From: Moraxella osloensis
GTDB taxonomy: Bacteria; Pseudomonadota; Gammaproteobacteria; Pseudomonadales; Moraxellaceae
Direction: 5' to 3'
Assembly: GCF_001553955.1 (NCBI RefSeq)
Contig: NZ_CP014234.1
Location: forward strand, 2,232,001 to 2,296,000
Length of the DNA: 64,000 nt
The notes under the pieces are model-generated. The model saw nothing but the letters and a program-made list of their open reading frames with translations. It was not told the origin of the DNA and did not search any database. Made by a program: the position numbers and the translations under genes. This document shows positions 20,751 to 32,106 of this stretch, in pieces (the stretch's first letter is position 1; each line of letters begins with the position of its first letter).

Positions 20751-20801
20751 GTAGTTAACTATTTCATTCAATGAATTGTTTAAATGATTTTTGGCTGACA
20801 A

Positions 20802-20826
20802 ACCCTGCTTATGGCAGGGTTTTTTT
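20802..20826 (+). terminator. Rho-independent terminator of lolA
   Basis: An ACCCTGC/GCAGGGT stem with a short loop is followed by T6, about 50 bases past the lolA stop. Confidence 0.85.
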
Positions 20827-21278
20827 GCTAAAGTGTTGCTATTTAATTAACGGTTAATTACCGGAAGATTGAAGCCTGCTACTAGCATTTTTTACATAAA
20901 ATGAGTAAACTATCTGTGTTTTAGCCAGTTAACAGCAATATATAGTTACTTTTGTTAAAATACGCATTTTTATAAAGTGATGTAATGCTACTTTATATTA
21001 GGTTTTCATCGTGGTTTTAGCAATATATTTGACTAGCCTGTTTAGTAACTAGCCAATCACTCACCGATTACAATAATGGTCAATGGATGTGCAGCGGGGC
21101 AGCTTGTTAGCTGGTACGAGGTAATCTTAAGGAAAATAGTTCTTAAGACGTTATCTGCCATCGTCTTTGTGATATTACGCTTAAGCCAGAAGGGCTTGGT
21201 GGAAGTATCAAAAATATCGTCCCAACTTGAAGTGCTTAACCTACGTAACGGTTAGTCGTATTGCCCAGGAGTATCCTC
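20827..21278 (+). promoter_or_regulatory. Long upstream region/leader of the nuo operon
   Basis: These 450 gene-free bases precede nuoA. The last 200 bases are less AT-rich and contain inverted repeats. CTTAAG near 21126 pairs with CTTAAG near 21143, and other short complementary stretches such as GCTTAAGCC / GGGCTTGG lie near 21180. A TAAAAT box lies near 20956. This could be a structured 5' UTR or hold a small RNA. No known riboswitch class is recognised. Confidence 0.4.
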
Positions 21279-21806
21279 ATGATTCCAGTCATTGATTGGT
21301 CTGCAATTGTATTTATTTTGGCAGCCATAGGACTTTGTATTTTCATGCTTGTTGTGCCAAGATTGTTAGGTGGTACTTCTAAAGGCTTTCAAAAGCAAGA
21401 AAATTTCGAGTCGGGTGTGGTCAGTGCTGGTTCTGCCAGAATCCGTTTATCTGCAAAATTCTATATCGTCGCCATTTTCTTTGTTATCTTTGACTTAGAA
21501 GCATTATACCTATATACCTATGCGGTATCGGTCAGAGAAGCAGGTTGGCTGGGATTTTGGACCGCTGTGCTATTTGTGGTAGAGTTGTTAATCGGTCTAT
21601 ATTATCTGCTCAAACTAGGGGCGCTTAACTGGTCACCTGCAGACAAAAAGCCAAAACCAAAACGTTTGGCTGCTGCGCCTGCGGGCTTTAATCTGGCGGA
21701 TATTACCCGCTTTAATGGTGTTGAAGAGTTAGAAGTTGATCCGACTGGTAAAATCCCTGCCCAGTTGTCTGGCGCAATGAACCAAAACAATAACGCGATA
21801 AAATAA
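21279..21806 (+). CDS. nuoA: NADH-quinone oxidoreductase subunit A
   Basis: NuoA is a three-span membrane subunit at the heel of complex I, next to the quinone site. The 175-residue product has three hydrophobic segments (about 6-28, 63-85, 92-112). It also has the conserved loop KGFQKQENFESGVVSAGSA and RLSAKFYIVAIFFVIFDLEALYLY, where the acidic FDLE motif lies. A cytoplasmic tail of about 50 residues (KKPKPKRLAAAPAGF...) extends past the core. The ATG at 21279 is used because AGGAG lies 6 bases upstream; the longer frame begins with TTG inside that site. It is the first gene of nuoABCDEFGHIJKLMN. Confidence 0.95.
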   Translation: MIPVIDWSAIVFILAAIGLCIFMLVVPRLLGGTSKGFQKQENFESGVVSAGSARIRLSAKFYIVAIFFVIFDLEALYLYTYAVSVREAGWLGFWTAVLFVVELLIGLYYLLKLGALNWSPADKKPKPKRLAAAPAGFNLADITRFNGVEELEVDPTGKIPAQLSGAMNQNNNAIK

Positions 21807-21899
21807 TAAACCGACTTTGCAATCTATGTTGCAAGGTCTTTTGCATTTGTAGTGACGTAGAGCGAAATCCTGCTTTAAAAATCAAGGTGATCGAGCATT

Positions 21900-22562
21900 A
21901 TGAAATATACATTAACCAAAGCCAATCCAGATGCCGACAGATTTCCAGCCCAAACCCGTCAAATTATTGACGAAGCGGAAGTCAATAAAAACGTCGTCAT
22001 GACGCGATTAGAAGATTTGACCCATAGCCTTGCAAACTGGGGTCGTAAGCATTCATTGTGGCCATTTAACTTTGGTACCTCGTGCTGCTATGTAGAATAC
22101 GCAACGACATTAACAGGCGTGCATGACTTGTCGCGCTTTGGCGCTGAGGTTATTCGTGCGTCACCGCGCCAAGCTGATGTGATGATTGTGGCAGGTACTT
22201 GCTTTATGAAGATGGCGCCTGTTATTCAGCGTCTCTATGAGCAAATGCTTGAGCCTAAATGGGTTATCTCAATGGGTGCCTGTGCCAATTCAGGCGGTAT
22301 GTACGATGTGTATTCAGTGGTGCAAGGCGTTGATAAAATCATTCCCGTTGATGTGTATATCCCTGGTTGCCCCCCACGTCCAGAAGCCTTGATTCAAGCC
22401 ATCATGCTGCTGCAAGAATCGATTACTAAAGAACGTCGTCCACTCGGTATTCATGTCAATGACCAAGGTATCTACCAACCTGTCATGCAGCCAGAACGTG
22501 ACCGTAAACAAGCCGAGCGCATCGCGGTCAAAAATCTACGCAGCCCAGATAACATTGAGTAA
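21900..22562 (+). CDS. nuoB: NADH-quinone oxidoreductase subunit B
   Basis: NuoB is a peripheral-arm subunit that holds the terminal [4Fe-4S] cluster N2, which reduces quinone. The 220-residue product has the cluster ligands in GTSCCYVEY (adjacent Cys near residues 63-64), GTCFMKMAP (near 128) and GCPPRPEAL (near 158). A short 93-base gap separates it from nuoA. Its stop codon TAA is the first triplet of a 17-bp tandem duplication that continues into the intergenic region. Confidence 0.97.
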   Translation: MKYTLTKANPDADRFPAQTRQIIDEAEVNKNVVMTRLEDLTHSLANWGRKHSLWPFNFGTSCCYVEYATTLTGVHDLSRFGAEVIRASPRQADVMIVAGTCFMKMAPVIQRLYEQMLEPKWVISMGACANSGGMYDVYSVVQGVDKIIPVDVYIPGCPPRPEALIQAIMLLQESITKERRPLGIHVNDQGIYQPVMQPERDRKQAERIAVKNLRSPDNIE

Positions 22563-22593
22563 TGCTAGAGATTGATTAATGCTAGAGATTGAT
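22560..22593. repeat. 17-bp tandem repeat, two copies plus a partial third
   Basis: TAATGCTAGAGATTGAT occurs twice in succession, beginning with the nuoB stop codon. A partial third copy (GATTGCTAGAGC) follows. It lies in the nuoB-nuoCD spacer, which is unusually wide (162 bases) for this operon. Confidence 0.9.
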
Positions 22594-22724
22594 GATTGCT
22601 AGAGCAAGTCTTTGGATAGATTTAGGATGAATTTTCGCTAAGTAAAAGCTTATCGAATTGCGTTCAAAACAAAAAAGGTATTCCACTACCTTCTTAATAA
22701 TTGTGAATGAGGAAAGTGCCACTC

Positions 22725-24509
22725 ATGGTAACGGTAACTGATAATCAAGCACAAACTGATGTCCCAGCAGTGATTGCGGAATTAAATCGCAAGTTTGAGG
22801 GGCAGTTTGTTGTACAAAAAACCTTTGACGCTTTTCCCACTATTTGGGTCAGCCGTGAACAGGTCATCGAAGTACTCCTGTACCTTCGCACCTTGCCACA
22901 GCCTTATGTGATGTTACTGGATATCTCAGCGATTGATGAGCGCTTACGCCAACATCGTAAAGATAGGGATGGCAATGCCTTACCTGACAGTGATTTCACC
23001 GTGTTCTATCATCTAATGTCGTTAGAGCGCAACACGGATATCCGTATCAAAGTGGCGCTCAAAGAAGCTGATTTACACATCCCAACGGCAACCCGCATTT
23101 GGCCCAATGCCAACTGGTATGAGCGCGAAGCGTGGGATATGTTTGGCATTACCTTTGATGGTCACCCCCATTTAACCCGTATTTTATTGCCAAAATACTG
23201 GGAAGGTCATCCACTGCGTAAAGAATACGCCTCTCGTGCAACTGAAGTACCGCCTTATTATCTCGATAAAGGCAAGCAGATGTTTGAGCAGGAGAACCTA
23301 CGATTTGTCCCCGAAGAGTGGGGCATGAAACGTAGTGGCCGTGACGAAGACTTTATGTTCCTAAACTTGGGTCCTAACCATCCTTCGGCACACGGTGCAT
23401 TTCGCGTTGTGCTTCAGCTAGACGGTGAGGAAGTCATCGACTGTATCCCAGACATTGGTTATCACCATCGCGGCGCTGAAAAAATCGCCGAACGTCAAAC
23501 TTGGCATTCATTCATTCCTTACACTGACCGTATCGATTATCTTGGGGGGGTGATGAATGAATTACCGTACCTCATGTCAGTGGAAAAATTGGCAGGTATT
23601 ACGGTACCAGACCGCGCGAATACCATTCGTATCATGATGAGTGAGTTCTTCCGTATCACCAATAATTTGCTGTACTGGGGTACCTTTATTCAAGATGCGG
23701 GCGGTATGACGCCAGTATTTTATATGTTCGCCGACCGTCAAAAAGCGTATGATGTGATTGAAGCGGTAACCGGTTATCGTATGCACCCAGCGTGGTTTCG
23801 TATCGGCGGTACCGCGATGGACTTGCCAAACGGCTGGCACAAACTGGTTCGTGAATTCTTAGATTGGATGCCAAAACGTATCGATGAATACGTCAAAGCC
23901 ACCATGAAAAACAAGGTGCTACAACTGCGTACCCAAAACGTTGCCCAATACGATGCTAAATCTGCACTGGCTTGGGGCGTATCAGGTCATGGTCTACGTG
24001 CCACAGGTATCCCTTACGATGTGCGTAAAGCGCGTCCTTATCTTGGCTATGAAAATTTTGATTTTGAAGTGCCAATTGAGTTTAATGGCGATGCGTATGA
24101 CCGCTGTTTGGTCAAAATTGAAGAGATTCGTCAGTCACTGCGTATCATTGAGCAATGTCTTAACAACATGCCAATGGGGGCATACAAAGCCGATCACCCA
24201 CTGGCTGTCCCACCACCCAAAGACCGCACCTTAAATGACATTGAGACCCTGATTAACCACTTTATTTCAGTATCGTGGGGTCCTGTCATGCCAGAAGGCG
24301 AGTCCTCCTTTATGGTGGAAGCAGTGAAAGGCATTACCAACTATTATATTACGTCTGATCGCTCAACCATGAGTTACCGTACCCGTATTCGTACACCGAC
24401 CTTTGCGCATTTACAGCAAATGCCGTCAGTCATTAATGGTAGCTTGGTTTCTGACTTAATTATTTATCTAGCGTCAATTGACGTTGTTATGGCAGACGTT
24501 GACCGTTAG
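22725..24509 (+). CDS. nuoC: NADH-quinone oxidoreductase fused subunit C/D
   Basis: This fused NuoCD protein combines the 30-kDa and 49-kDa subunits of the peripheral arm. NuoC covers about residues 1-185 (signature [26 protein letters not shown]). NuoD covers about 205-594 ([21 protein letters not shown], and quinone-site His/Tyr in HPSAHG and the [11 protein letters not shown] region). Fusion is normal for E. coli-type gammaproteobacterial complex I. The ATG at 22725 is preferred because GAGGAAA lies upstream and overlaps the alternative ATG at 22707. The total of 594 residues matches the family. Confidence 0.96.
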   Translation: MVTVTDNQAQTDVPAVIAELNRKFEGQFVVQKTFDAFPTIWVSREQVIEVLLYLRTLPQPYVMLLDISAIDERLRQHRKDRDGNALPDSDFTVFYHLMSLERNTDIRIKVALKEADLHIPTATRIWPNANWYEREAWDMFGITFDGHPHLTRILLPKYWEGHPLRKEYASRATEVPPYYLDKGKQMFEQENLRFVPEEWGMKRSGRDEDFMFLNLGPNHPSAHGAFRVVLQLDGEEVIDCIPDIGYHHRGAEKIAERQTWHSFIPYTDRIDYLGGVMNELPYLMSVEKLAGITVPDRANTIRIMMSEFFRITNNLLYWGTFIQDAGGMTPVFYMFADRQKAYDVIEAVTGYRMHPAWFRIGGTAMDLPNGWHKLVREFLDWMPKRIDEYVKATMKNKVLQLRTQNVAQYDAKSALAWGVSGHGLRATGIPYDVRKARPYLGYENFDFEVPIEFNGDAYDRCLVKIEEIRQSLRIIEQCLNNMPMGAYKADHPLAVPPPKDRTLNDIETLINHFISVSWGPVMPEGESSFMVEAVKGITNYYITSDRSTMSYRTRIRTPTFAHLQQMPSVINGSLVSDLIIYLASIDVVMADVDR

Positions 24510-24522
24510 GAGAAAACCACCG

Positions 24523-25032
24523 ATGAAGATTGTAACTGATAAAACCCCAAAGGTGGATGTCGCAAGCATTCTAACCGAAGCAGAAATTCACGACATTCAT
24601 GAATTTATGCATCATTACCCACAAAGCCGCGCGGCATCCCTTGATGCGCTAAAAATTGTCCAACGCCGTAATGGCTGGGTGGATGATGCACAAGTCAACG
24701 CGATTGCTAATATCTTAAAAATCCCAGTCACCGATGTGGAAGGGGTTGCAACATTTTATAACCGTATCTACCGCTCACCGGTTGGTCGTCATGTGATTTT
24801 GGTCTGTGACTCAATTGGTTGTTATCTGGTAGGTGCAGAGAATTTAGGTCAAGCTTTTGAGCGCACTTTAGGCATTAGTTTTGGTCAAACCACCCCAGAC
24901 AATCGTTTTACCTTATTACCTATTTGTTGTTTGGGCAACTGTGATAAAGGTCCAGCGGTTTTGATTGATGAAGATACCTACGGTCCTGTCCAAATTGAAG
25001 AGATTGCTGAATTGCTGGAGCAATACGCATGA
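24523..25032 (+). CDS. nuoE: NADH-quinone oxidoreductase subunit E
   Basis: NuoE carries the [2Fe-2S] cluster N1a next to the FMN site. The 169-residue product has the ligand Cys residues in [13 protein letters not shown] (near residue 100) and [10 protein letters not shown] (near 142). An N-terminal helical bundle ([19 protein letters not shown]) contacts NuoF. AGGAG precedes the ATG at 24523. The gene overlaps nuoF by four bases (ATGA), which suggests translational coupling. Confidence 0.96.
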   Translation: MKIVTDKTPKVDVASILTEAEIHDIHEFMHHYPQSRAASLDALKIVQRRNGWVDDAQVNAIANILKIPVTDVEGVATFYNRIYRSPVGRHVILVCDSIGCYLVGAENLGQAFERTLGISFGQTTPDNRFTLLPICCLGNCDKGPAVLIDEDTYGPVQIEEIAELLEQYA

Positions 25033-26501
25033 ATATAACCCGTCAAATTAATAATCGAAAAATTGGCAAATCACCCAGTCAATTAGGCGAGCAAAGCATT
25101 CCTATTTATGGTGATAAAGCGACAGCCACCAGTGAGACCAAGCCGCTGACTTGGCGTTTGGCGCATTATGATTCAGTGCTAGATTTGGCAACCTATGAAA
25201 GCCTAAAAGGGTTTGAAGGTCTAAAAAATGCCTTGGCTAAATCTGCCAAAGAAGTGGGCAACATGATTAAAGATGCCAACGTGCGTGGACGTGGTGGTGC
25301 AGGCTTTAATGCAGGTCTTAAATGGACCTTTATGACGCCACCCGATGGCGGACCCCGTTACTTGATTTGTAACGCAGATGAGATGGAGCCAGGCACGTTT
25401 AAAGACCGTCTATTGATGGAGCGCCTACCATTTCAGCTGATTGAAGGGATGATTATCTCAGGTTATGCCATTGGTGCAACCGCAGGGTATATTTTTATCC
25501 GTGGTGAGTACATTGAAGCCGCCAAACGCTTGAATAACGCATTGGATGAATGCCGTGCCAAAGGTTATTTGGGTGATAATATTCTAGGTTCAGGCTATAG
25601 CTTTGATATACATGTGCATACCGGTGCAGGTCGTTATATCTGTGGTGAAGAAACTGCGCTCATTAACTCGCTTGAGGGTCGCCGTGCCAATCCACGTACT
25701 AAGCCACCCTTCCCACAAGTATCAGGGGCATGGGGTCGTCCCACTGTGGTCAATAACGTCGAGTCTTTAAACAACATGCCGGGCATCATGCTACATGGCG
25801 TAGAATGGTATAAAGGCTTGGCACAAGGCAAATCAGAAAACCCCGGCACCAAAATCATGGGTTGTTCAGGTCTAGTCAATGAGCCTGGTCTATGGGAACT
25901 GCCATTTGGTACCACAGCTCGCGAAATTATTTTTGATTATGCCAAAGGCATGAAAGACGGCCGTAAATTAAAAGCTTGGTTGCCAGGCGGTGCGTCAACT
26001 GACTTTTTAACCGCCAGTGACGAGCATTTAGACCTGCCAATGGACTTTGAACCCATCATGAAAGCAGGTAGCCGTTTAGGTACCTGCTTGATTATGGTGG
26101 TAGATGAATCGCAAGATATGGTGTCACTGTCGCTCAATTTGCAAAAATTCTTTGCCCGTGAATCCTGCGGTTGGTGTACGCCTTGCCGTGATGGGTTGCC
26201 ATGGGGAGTCAAAACCTTGCATGCCATCGATACAGGCAATGGTCAACCTGTCGATATTGACGTATTGCGCCAATTGACCAAAGATTTGTGGTTAGGTAAA
26301 ACCTTCTGCGCCCACGCACCGGGTGCGGTTGAGCCATTACAAAGTGCGTTAAAATACTTTTTACCAGAATTTGAAGCTAAAATTGGTAACAATGTGGCGC
26401 CTGAAGAACAATTGTCCCCAACGGGCGTGCCTTCATTCGCAAACAGCGAAAAAGTTGAAGTGTATCAACCGGTTAAGGCCACCAATGGGCAATCAGTGTA
26501 A
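25029..26501 (+). CDS. nuoF: NADH-quinone oxidoreductase subunit F
   Basis: NuoF is the NADH dehydrogenase module. It binds NADH and FMN and has the [4Fe-4S] cluster N3. The 490-residue product has the FMN/NADH-binding [13 protein letters not shown] near residue 86, [19 protein letters not shown] near 200, and the cluster motif [12 protein letters not shown] near 380 with a fourth Cys downstream ([10 protein letters not shown]). There is an N-terminal extension of about 30 residues and a short C-terminal tail. It overlaps nuoE and is 9 bases from nuoG. Confidence 0.97.
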   Translation: MNITRQINNRKIGKSPSQLGEQSIPIYGDKATATSETKPLTWRLAHYDSVLDLATYESLKGFEGLKNALAKSAKEVGNMIKDANVRGRGGAGFNAGLKWTFMTPPDGGPRYLICNADEMEPGTFKDRLLMERLPFQLIEGMIISGYAIGATAGYIFIRGEYIEAAKRLNNALDECRAKGYLGDNILGSGYSFDIHVHTGAGRYICGEETALINSLEGRRANPRTKPPFPQVSGAWGRPTVVNNVESLNNMPGIMLHGVEWYKGLAQGKSENPGTKIMGCSGLVNEPGLWELPFGTTAREIIFDYAKGMKDGRKLKAWLPGGASTDFLTASDEHLDLPMDFEPIMKAGSRLGTCLIMVVDESQDMVSLSLNLQKFFARESCGWCTPCRDGLPWGVKTLHAIDTGNGQPVDIDVLRQLTKDLWLGKTFCAHAPGAVEPLQSALKYFLPEFEAKIGNNVAPEEQLSPTGVPSFANSEKVEVYQPVKATNGQSV

Positions 26502-26510
26502 GGAATTAGC

Positions 26511-29500
26511 ATGGCAATTATTCATATAGACGGTCAAGACGTCGAAGTTGATGGTGCCGATAACTTGCTACAAGCTTGTTTATCGCTTGGCATCGATATC
26601 CCTTATTTTTGTTATCACCCTGCATTGGGCTCGGTGGGTTCTTGCCGCCAGTGTGCCGTCAAGCAATATAATAACAAAGAAGATTATGAAGCCGGTCGTG
26701 GTCGTTTGGTCATGTCGTGTATGGTCAACCCGACACCAGACATGTGGATCTCAGTGACTGATGCAGAAGTGAAAAACTTCCGTAAAAGCTTGGTTGAGTT
26801 CTTAATGACTAACCACCCCCATGACTGTCCAACCTGTGAAGAGGGCGGTCATTGTCACTTGCAAGATATTACCTACATGTCAGGTCACAATCATCGTAAA
26901 TACCGCTTTACTAAACGTACCCACCAAAACCAAGATTTGGGTCCATTTATCAATCATGAAATGAACCGCTGTATCGCCTGTTATCGCTGCGTACGTTATT
27001 ACAAAGACTACGCAGGTGGTGAAGATTTAGGGGTTTACGCATCAGCAAGCCGTGTGTACTTTGGTCGTGATAAAGACGGTCAGTTTGAAAGTGAATTTTC
27101 AGGTAACCTTACCGAAGTTTGTCCAACTGGGGTATTTACTGACAAAACTCACTCGGATCGCTACAATCGTAAATGGGACATGCAATATGCCCCAAGCATT
27201 TGTCATGGCTGTTCGGCAGGTTGTAATATCTCAGCGGGTGAGCGCTATGGTGAATTGCGCCGTATCGAAAACCGTTTTAATGGGGAAGTCAATGCTTACT
27301 TCCTGTGTGACCGTGGTCGTTTCGGCTATGGCTATGTCAATCGTGCTGACCGTCCGATCTTAGCGGTAGAGCGTATCAATGGTAAACAAACCAATCTAAG
27401 CATTGACCATACTATCGATGCCATCAAAAACCGGTTGCAAGGCAAAAAAGCCATCGGTATTGGTTCACCTGTTGCCAGCCTTGAATCAAACCATGCGCTC
27501 AAACGCTTAGTCGGTGCCGAAAATTTTAGCATTGGTATTACCAGTCAAGAAAAAACCGTGGTACAAAAATGTATCGATGTGTTGACCACAGAAAATATTC
27601 ATAATCCAAGCATGCGTGAGATTGAGGATTATGATGCGGTATTGATTTTGGGTGAAGATATTACCCAAACCAGTCCACGTATTGCACTGGCAGTACGTCA
27701 AGCGGCAAAAAATCGTGCCAAACAAATGGCAGATGCGCTAAAAACGCCAGATTTCTTGGCAGAGCCTGTGGCTCGTATCGGTCAAAAAGACTATAGCCCA
27801 ATCTTTATTGTGGATGTCAAAGATACGCGCCTTGATGATATCGCCAAAGTAAGCTGCGTTGCTACCCCAAGCGATATCGCTGAACTAGGCTTTAGCATTG
27901 CTGAGCACATGAAAACGTTGGCTACCTCACAATTACCAAAAGATTTGGTCGTCGATGAAGACGATAATGCTGATATGCAAGCATTTGCTAAACATATCGC
28001 GCAGACGCTGCTTAAAGCAACCAAACCCCTTATTATCTCAGGCTCGTCACTGTACCACACCGCCATCATAGAAGCGGCGGCACAAATTGCCAATATCGCT
28101 GAGCAAAAACGCGGTGAAGTGGTCATCTATGAAAAAGGCGTGGTTGATGCCCACAACATCCAAGTGGATGCAGAAATTGCCAAAATCGATGCAGAGCAAG
28201 CTAAGCTCAAACAAGAGATGGATGAAGCGGCATTTGCTGAACAAGCCAAGCAAGTTAAACGCCCAAGCCGTATGAACCCAACCAAAGGCTATCAACAAAA
28301 AGCCGGTTTATACTTGTCAGTACCTGCTGCCAATAGTATAGGTGTCAACTTACTCGGTGGTAAAGCGATTGATGAATTAGGTGATGATGCCGATGTGGTG
28401 ATTGTCATGGAAAATGACATCAGCCGCCGCCTAACTGCGGAGCAAATGAACCAATTGCTAATCAACAAATCACTGATTGTACTTGATCATGAAGCTTACC
28501 AATGGCATAACCAGGCTGATGTGATAGTGCCTGTAGCAACCTTTGCAGAAGCGGACGGTACACTAATCTCAGCAGAAGGTCGTGCACAGCGTTTCTTCCA
28601 AGTTTATGATCCTGTTTACTATCGCCCGCAAAGTATGGTGAAAGAAAGCTGGCGTTGGTTGCATGCAATAGAGTCTGAGCTCAATGGCCGTGCGATTGAC
28701 TGGACGCAGCTTGATGATGTGATTACTGCAGTCGCAGACACCAATCCACAATTAGCCGCAATCAGACAAGCAGCGCCATCAGCCGATTACCGTATTACTG
28801 GTCTAAAAGTCGCGCGTGAGCCACGCCGTTATTCCGGTCGTACAGCGATGCGGGCGCCGATTTCTGTGCATGAGCCAGAGCAGCCAAAAGATATCGATAC
28901 AGCCCTGACCTTCTCCCAAGAAGGTTATGTAGGTACCCAAACGGATTCATCACTGATTCCATTTGCTTGGTCTCCAGGTTGGAACTCACCGCAAGCTTGG
29001 AATAAATACCAAGATAAAGTGGGTGGTCATCTAAAACATGGCGATCCAGGGGTGCGTATTTTTGATGCGTTAACCGCATTGCCAAAACGTGAGTATATTG
29101 CGCCTGCGGCAGCTAGCCAACGAGGTTCCACCCAGCTAGTGCCGGTGTATAATATTTTTGCTAGTGATGAATTAACCGCCCGTAGTGAAGTGGTCGCGTC
29201 ACAATTGATGCCAGCTGCTTTTAGTGTATCAACGGATGATGCGAATAAATGGCAGCTGCAATCAGGTGATATGTTAACGGTCACAGTGAAGGGTGTAGCG
29301 ACCACATTACCTGTGCAGCTTGTCGATTACTTAGCTGAAAGCTGTGTGGGCTATCCTGTGGGTCAGGCGGGTGAATTAGAAGCCCTGCTTGCGCAGCCCT
29401 ATACGGACATCAGTATTGTAAAATCAGCAACTACCAACACTGTCACCCAAGCGGTATCACCAGCTAATAATGGTGTTGTGACAGCTCAAGTAACTCCAGG

Positions 29501-29513
29501 GGAGGGGGTATAA
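26511..29513 (+). CDS. nuoG: NADH-quinone oxidoreductase subunit G
   Basis: NuoG is the largest peripheral-arm subunit and carries several Fe-S clusters. The 1000-residue product starts with a [2Fe-2S] domain ([18 protein letters not shown]). It continues with [16 protein letters not shown] (cluster N5, His ligand), [17 protein letters not shown] (N4) and [11 protein letters not shown] (N7-type). The molybdopterin-oxidoreductase-like remainder has the conserved [16 protein letters not shown] and [13 protein letters not shown] blocks. It is about 90 residues longer than E. coli NuoG. A large part of the excess is a charged, Ala/Gln/Lys-rich, helix-like insert at residues about 541-593. It overlaps nuoH by one base. 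Confidence 0.96.
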   Translation: MAIIHIDGQDVEVDGADNLLQACLSLGIDIPYFCYHPALGSVGSCRQCAVKQYNNKEDYEAGRGRLVMSCMVNPTPDMWISVTDAEVKNFRKSLVEFLMTNHPHDCPTCEEGGHCHLQDITYMSGHNHRKYRFTKRTHQNQDLGPFINHEMNRCIACYRCVRYYKDYAGGEDLGVYASASRVYFGRDKDGQFESEFSGNLTEVCPTGVFTDKTHSDRYNRKWDMQYAPSICHGCSAGCNISAGERYGELRRIENRFNGEVNAYFLCDRGRFGYGYVNRADRPILAVERINGKQTNLSIDHTIDAIKNRLQGKKAIGIGSPVASLESNHALKRLVGAENFSIGITSQEKTVVQKCIDVLTTENIHNPSMREIEDYDAVLILGEDITQTSPRIALAVRQAAKNRAKQMADALKTPDFLAEPVARIGQKDYSPIFIVDVKDTRLDDIAKVSCVATPSDIAELGFSIAEHMKTLATSQLPKDLVVDEDDNADMQAFAKHIAQTLLKATKPLIISGSSLYHTAIIEAAAQIANIAEQKRGEVVIYEKGVVDAHNIQVDAEIAKIDAEQAKLKQEMDEAAFAEQAKQVKRPSRMNPTKGYQQKAGLYLSVPAANSIGVNLLGGKAIDELGDDADVVIVMENDISRRLTAEQMNQLLINKSLIVLDHEAYQWHNQADVIVPVATFAEADGTLISAEGRAQRFFQVYDPVYYRPQSMVKESWRWLHAIESELNGRAIDWTQLDDVITAVADTNPQLAAIRQAAPSADYRITGLKVAREPRRYSGRTAMRAPISVHEPEQPKDIDTALTFSQEGYVGTQTDSSLIPFAWSPGWNSPQAWNKYQDKVGGHLKHGDPGVRIFDALTALPKREYIAPAAASQRGSTQLVPVYNIFASDELTARSEVVASQLMPAAFSVSTDDANKWQLQSGDMLTVTVKGVATTLPVQLVDYLAESCVGYPVGQAGELEALLAQPYTDISIVKSATTNTVTQAVSPANNGVVTAQVTPGEGV

Positions 29514-30568
29514 TGGATTATTCTGTTAGACAGATGCCCGATTTACCTGCATGGCTGGGTGGGGTAATGTCCCCTGAAGCTTGGTCAATTGTATTTTTGG
29601 CAGTGCAATCAATTGTTATTTTCTTGGCGGTGGTGATTTTTGCCGCGTTGATGATTCCTTATGAACGTCGCATGTTGGCACTGTGGCAAGACCGTTATGG
29701 TCCAAACCGTGTGGGTTGGCAAGGTTCGCTACAAGTTGCCGCGGATATGGTCAAAATCTTCTTTAAAGAAGACTGGACCCCCAAATTTGCCGATAAATTT
29801 ATCTTTATCTTGGCGCCTGCGATTTCATTGTTTACCGCTTTAGCCGCTTATATCATTGTGCCAGTTACGCCATCACTCGGTGGTGCAGACTGGAGCATCG
29901 GTATTTTGTTCTTTTTTGCGATGGCAGGGTTGGCGGTTTATGCGGTGATGTTTGGTGGTTGGGCATCAGCCAATAAATATGCCTTGCTCGGTGGTCTACG
30001 TTCTGCTGCCCAAACCATTAGTTATGAAGTCTTTCTCGGATTATCGCTAATGGGTGTGGTGGCGTTGGCAGGGTCATTTAACTTACGCGATATCGTATAC
30101 TCACAAGCGGGTGGTTTTTGGCACTGGAATGTGTTTGGTCAAATTTTAGGGTTTTTAACCTTTATGGTCGCAGGTGTGGCAGTCACCCACCGTTTCCCAT
30201 TTGACCAGCCAGAAGCAGAGCAAGAATTGGCAGAAGGTTATCATGTTGAATACTCAGGTATGAAATTTGGTATGTTCTTTGTCGGTGAGTATGTGAATAT
30301 CGTGTTGGTATCATCGCTGATTACTATTTTATTCTTTGGTGGTTGGTTACCATTATTTGATGGACTGAGTTTTATCCCGCCGATTATTTGGTTCATGTTA
30401 AAAACGCTATTTTTCATGACCATGTTTGTATTAGCGCGTGGTGCGCTGATGCGTCCACGTTATGACCAAGTAATGAACTTTGGCTGGAAAATTTGTCTAC
30501 CCATTACCTTGATTAATTTACTCGCGACGGCGGCCTTCATATTATGGCGCACCCATGGTGTAGGGTAA
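29513..30568 (+). CDS. nuoH: NADH-quinone oxidoreductase subunit H
   Basis: NuoH is a membrane subunit that forms the quinone chamber where the membrane and peripheral arms meet. The 351-residue product has about eight hydrophobic spans. It has the conserved [21 protein letters not shown] near residue 50 and the acidic loop [23 protein letters not shown] near residue 230. Its ATG shares one base with the nuoG stop. Confidence 0.97.
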   Translation: MDYSVRQMPDLPAWLGGVMSPEAWSIVFLAVQSIVIFLAVVIFAALMIPYERRMLALWQDRYGPNRVGWQGSLQVAADMVKIFFKEDWTPKFADKFIFILAPAISLFTALAAYIIVPVTPSLGGADWSIGILFFFAMAGLAVYAVMFGGWASANKYALLGGLRSAAQTISYEVFLGLSLMGVVALAGSFNLRDIVYSQAGGFWHWNVFGQILGFLTFMVAGVAVTHRFPFDQPEAEQELAEGYHVEYSGMKFGMFFVGEYVNIVLVSSLITILFFGGWLPLFDGLSFIPPIIWFMLKTLFFMTMFVLARGALMRPRYDQVMNFGWKICLPITLINLLATAAFILWRTHGVG

Positions 30569-30583
30569 GGTGGAGATTAACGT

Positions 30584-31135
30584 ATGTATTTGACTATGGT
30601 AAAAAACACGATTACGGGTTTTGGCTCAATTCTGCGCACCCTAATCATGGTCGCAAGTCACGCGACCCGTAAACGTGATACGATTTTATACCCAGAACAA
30701 CCTGTCCCTGTACCGCCGCGTTTTCGGGGGCGGATTGTACTGACACGTGATCCAGATGGGGATGAGCGCTGTGTTGCCTGTAATTTATGTGCTGTCGCTT
30801 GCCCAGTGGGTTGTATTGCACTACAAAAAGCAGAACGTGAAGACGGACGCTGGTATCCAGAGTTTTTCCGTATTAATTTTTCGCGTTGTATCTTTTGTGG
30901 TATGTGTGAAGAAGCGTGCCCGACAACGGCCATTCAGATGACGCCAGATTTTGAGATGGGTGAATATAACCGTCAAAACTTGGTGTATGAAAAAGAGCAT
31001 TTGTTAATTTCAGGCCCGGGTAAATTTCCTGACTACAATTATTACCGTGTGACTGGGATGGCGACCAAAGATAAACCTAAAGGGGCACACCAAAATGAGT
31101 CTGCGCCGATTGATTTACGGAGTTTATTGCCATGA
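30584..31135 (+). CDS. nuoI: NADH-quinone oxidoreductase subunit I
   Basis: NuoI is a peripheral-arm ferredoxin-like subunit that carries the two [4Fe-4S] clusters N6a and N6b and passes electrons to N2. The 183-residue product has the two motifs [15 protein letters not shown] (near residue 63) and [15 protein letters not shown] (near residue 105). The N-terminal amphipathic helix anchors it to the membrane arm. It overlaps nuoJ by four bases. Confidence 0.97.
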   Translation: MYLTMVKNTITGFGSILRTLIMVASHATRKRDTILYPEQPVPVPPRFRGRIVLTRDPDGDERCVACNLCAVACPVGCIALQKAEREDGRWYPEFFRINFSRCIFCGMCEEACPTTAIQMTPDFEMGEYNRQNLVYEKEHLLISGPGKFPDYNYYRVTGMATKDKPKGAHQNESAPIDLRSLLP

Positions 31136-31776
31136 TAACCGGAGCAACGATAGGGTTTTATTTATTAGCGATTGTCGCTATTTTGGCTAGTTTGCGCGTG
31201 ATTACTCGCACCAATCCTGTGCATGCGTTATTAAACATGATTGTCACGCTGCTGGCGTTATCCGGTATTTTCTTTGCCTTAGGCGCGCCATTTGCTGGTG
31301 CGCTTGAAATCATCGTTTATGCCGGGGCGATTATGGTTCTGTTCGTCTTTGTGGTGATGATGCTAAACTTAGGTACCCAAAGTACCTTAGAAGAAGAAAG
31401 CTGGTTGACATCCTCAGCTTGGGCAGTGCCGGCAGGACTTGCATTTATTGTGGGTTTGACGCTGTTTAGTTTGATTGGCATGAAACATGGTTTTGAAGGA
31501 ATGATGCCAGCGTTTATCGGGGTGGAGCCAGTCACGGCAAAAATGATCGGTGCCAAATTATTTACCGAATATTTATTGTTGGTCGAAATTGCAGGGTTTT
31601 TATTACTAGCGGGTTTGGTGGCGGCTTATCATTTGGCAAGATCTTCCTTGGATGATGAGAATGAAAGTCATAATAGTGAGCTTGGTAATACCATACAACC
31701 TGCCTTAACGAATTTTATTGATAAAGAGCCCAGCCAACCGGCTGTGTTACGCGAAGTTCAGGAGGAGAAGGCATAA
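31132..31776 (+). CDS. nuoJ: NADH-quinone oxidoreductase subunit J
   Basis: NuoJ is a five-span membrane subunit near the quinone end of the proton channel chain. The 214-residue product has the conserved TM3 region [25 protein letters not shown], in which the pi-bulge forms. A polar tail of about 45 residues follows the last span. It overlaps both neighbours (nuoI by four bases, nuoK by one). Confidence 0.96.
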   Translation: MITGATIGFYLLAIVAILASLRVITRTNPVHALLNMIVTLLALSGIFFALGAPFAGALEIIVYAGAIMVLFVFVVMMLNLGTQSTLEEESWLTSSAWAVPAGLAFIVGLTLFSLIGMKHGFEGMMPAFIGVEPVTAKMIGAKLFTEYLLLVEIAGFLLLAGLVAAYHLARSSLDDENESHNSELGNTIQPALTNFIDKEPSQPAVLREVQEEKA

Positions 31777-32099
31777 TGGGACACTTTCCATTAGAGCATG
31801 TGCCATTAGAGCACGGTCTAATCTTGTCAGCGATTTTGTTTGCCATTGGTTTTTGTGGTGTGATGGTACGACGTAATTTTTTGTTTATGTTGATGAGTCT
31901 TGAGATTATGATGAATGCTGCTGCCTTAGCATTTGTAGTGGCAGGTAGTCGCTGGGTCAGTCCTGACGGACAAATTATGTTTATTTTGGTGCTGACTTTG
32001 GCAGCCGCTGAAGTCGCAATTGGGTTGGCTATTCTTTTACAGTTTTATCATAAGCGTGGTCATTTAGATGTCGATACGGCAAATGAGATGAAAGGGTGA
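31776..32099 (+). CDS. nuoK: NADH-quinone oxidoreductase subunit K
   Basis: NuoK is a small three-span subunit with proton-channel glutamates: [15 protein letters not shown] in TM2 and [14 protein letters not shown] in TM3. The 107-residue product has an oddity at its N-terminus. PLEHV and PLEHG are in direct succession, encoded by a 15-bp near-perfect tandem duplication (31788-31817). Acinetobacter NuoK, as I recall it, has PLEHG only once. Confidence 0.97.
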   Translation: MGHFPLEHVPLEHGLILSAILFAIGFCGVMVRRNFLFMLMSLEIMMNAAALAFVVAGSRWVSPDGQIMFILVLTLAAAEVAIGLAILLQFYHKRGHLDVDTANEMKG

Positions 32100-32106
32100 A
32101 ATCAAA

